Part shown: positions 43,101-46,100 of the stretch, piece by piece | Layout of the letters: the number at the start of each line of letters is the position of its first letter | Numbering within the stretch: the first letter of the stretch is position 1 | Assembly (NCBI GenBank): GCA_032622095.1 | Contig: CP136069.1 | Location: forward strand, 84,342,958 to 84,406,957 | DNA: 64,000 nucleotides | From: Siphonodentalium dalli | Taxonomy: Eukaryota > Mollusca > Scaphopoda > Gadilida > Siphonodentaliidae | Direction of reading: 5' to 3' | The notes under the pieces: generated by a model | What the model was told of the DNA's origin: nothing | What the model saw: only the letters and a program-made list of their open reading frames with translations | Database searches by the model: none | Program-made: the position numbers and the translations under genes

Positions 43101-46100
43101 CCCCCCCCCCCCCCCACCCACCAACCAATTCAGGATCGCAGATTTTTGTTCACAATTCCACTTCCAGGTCTACAAAATGATTGTTTATGACAACAATCCA
43201 AGTTTTAAGTATAAAGTTATTCGTAACCCCCCTCCCCTCAACCAAGCAATTCAGATCCCAAATTTTTGTTCGCAATTCCACGTCCAGCTTTATAAAATGA
43301 TTGTTTATGATTGAAGAATCGTCTAATCTAATGCAAAAATAAAAAGCTCATCTGACATCCAAGTTTTAATATTAAAGTTATTCGCCACTCCCCCCCCCCA
43401 ATGGATTGAATCTTGAAATCCAAGATGGCTGCCACCGGCCATGTTTTTTGGCCGAATGACACCAAAATGACTCGTTCCCATCTACATGTCAATGTCAACA
43501 TTCATGACAAATTTCATAAAGATCAGAACAAAGGAAATTGTTGACGGACACACGGACGACGGACCATGGCAATAGCTCAAACTTACAATGTAAGTTGAAC
43601 TAAAAATGCATTCATACATGTATACCTCACGTTGTCTTTCTGTTATTGTTCTCTATAACTTCCATAACTGTATCAATAACTGAAAGTGTCAATGACACTG
43701 TAGCTCAACTTGGAAAGGGAATAATTTAATGTATTACAGTCAATGGAGCGATTAGGAATGTGGAAAGTTGAATGTCTAATACTAAGTTTATAGACATGAA
43801 GAGAAAAGTAAAATCCAAGATGGCTACTGGCGGCCATGTTTTCGGCCGAATGACCCCAAAATGAGTCGTTCCCATCTACATGTCATCGTTAACATCCATG
43901 ACAAATTTTATGACGATCAGACTAAAGGTACGACCTGTAGCCCGTGCTAAAGAATTTAGTCATACAAAGAGTAAAATCCAAGATGGCTGCTGGCGGCCAT
44001 GTTTTTTCGCCAAATGACTCCAAAATTACTCGTTCCCATCTACATGTCAATATTAACATCCATAACAAATTTCATGATGATCAGACGAACAGTACGACCT
44101 GTGGCCCGTGCTAATGGATTAAATTTTGAAATCCAAGATGGCCGCTGGCGGCCATGTTTTTTGTCCGAATGACCCCAAAATGACTCGTTCCCATTTACAT
44201 TCCAATTTCAACAGCCATGACAAATTTTATGATGATCAGACTAAAGGTACGACCTGTAGCCCGTGCAAAAGGATTTAGTCATACAAAGAGTAAAATCCAA
44301 GATGGCTGCTGGCGGCCATGTTTTTTGGCCGAATGACCCCAAAATGACTCGTTACCATCTACATGTCATTATTAATATTCATGATAAATTGATGATCAGA
44401 CTAAAGGTACAACCTGTAGCCCGTGCTAAAGGATTTAGTCATACAAAGAGTAAAATCCAAGATGGCTGCTGGCGACCATGTTTTTTGGCCGTTTGACCCC
44501 AAAATTATTCGTTCTCATCTACATGTCATTGTTAACATCCATGACAAATTTTATGATGATCAGACTAAAGGTACGACCTGTAGCCCGTGCTAAAGAATTT
44601 AGTCATACAAAGAGTAAAATCCAAGATGGCTGCTGGCGGCCATGTTTTTTGGCAAAATAACCCCAAAATTACTCGTTCCCATCTACATGTCAATATTAAC
44701 ATCCATGACAAATTTCATGATGATCAGACGAACAGTACGAACTGTGGCCCGTGCTAATGGATTAAATTTTTAAATGCAAGATGGCTGCTGGCGGCCATGT
44801 TTTTTGTCCGAATGACCCCAAAATGACCTGTTCCCATCTACTTTCCAATTTCAACAGCCATGACAAATTTTATGATGATCAGACTAAATGTACGACCTGT
44901 AGCCCGTGCTAAAGGATTTAGTCATACAAAAAGTAAAATCCAAAATGGCTGCTGGCGACCATGTTTTTTGGCCGAATGACCCCAAAATTACTCGTTCCCA
45001 TCTACATGTCATTGTTAACATCCATGACAAATTTTATGATGATCAGACTAAAGGTACGACCTGCAGTCCGTGCTAAAGAATTTAGTCATACAAAGAGTAA
45101 AATCCAAGATGGCTGCTGGCGGCCATGTTTTTTGGCCGAATGACGCCAAAATTACTCGTTCCCATCTACATGTCAATATTATCATCCATGACAAATTTCA
45201 TGATGATCAGACAAACATTACGACCTGTGGCCCGTGCTAATGGATTAAATTTTGAAATCCAAGATGGCCGCTGGCGGCCATGTTTTTTGTCCGAATGACC
45301 CCAAAATGACTCGTTCCCATCTACATTCCAATATCAATAGCCATGACAAATTTTATGATGATCAGACAAAAGGTACGACCTGTAGCCCGTGCTAAAGGAT
45401 TTAGTCATACAAATAGTAAAATCCAAGTTGGCTGCTGGCGGCCATGTTTTTCGGCCGAATGACCCCAAAATGACTCGTTCCCATCTACATGTGATTATTA
45501 ACATTCTTGACAAATTTTATGATGATCAGACTAAAAGTAGGACCTGTAGCCCGTGCTAAAGGATTTAGTCATACAAAGAGTAAAATCCAAGATGGCTGCT
45601 GGCGACCATTTTTTTGGCCGAATGACCCCAAAATTACTCGTTCCCATCTACATGTCATTGTTAATATCCATGACAAATTTTATGATGATCAGACTAAAGG
45701 TACGACCTGCAGCCCGTGCTAAAGAATTTAGTCATACAAAGAGTAAAATCCAAGATGGCTGCTGGCGTCCATGTTTTTGGGCCGATTGACCCCAAAATTA
45801 CTCGTTCCCATCTACATGTCAATATTATCATCCATGACAAATTTTATGATGATCAGACGAACAGTACGACCTGTGGCCCGTGCTAATGGATTAAATTTTG
45901 AAATCCAAGATGGCCACTGGCGGCCATGTTTTTTGTCCGAATGACCCCAAAATGACTCGTTCCCATCTACATTCCAATTTCAACAGCCATGACAAATTTT
46001 ATGATGATCAGACTAAAGGTACGACCTGTAGCCCGTGCTAAAGGATTTAGTCATACAAAGAGTAAAATACAAGATGGCTGCTGGCGGCCATGTTTTTTGG

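Noticed and set aside
42326-43117. 263-codon open frame on the minus strand, Gly/Trp/Asn-rich
   Set aside because: It follows the C-rich satellite: glycine runs are poly-C tracts and the peptide repeats with the DNA unit. No start context, no family, different frame phases in the sister array.
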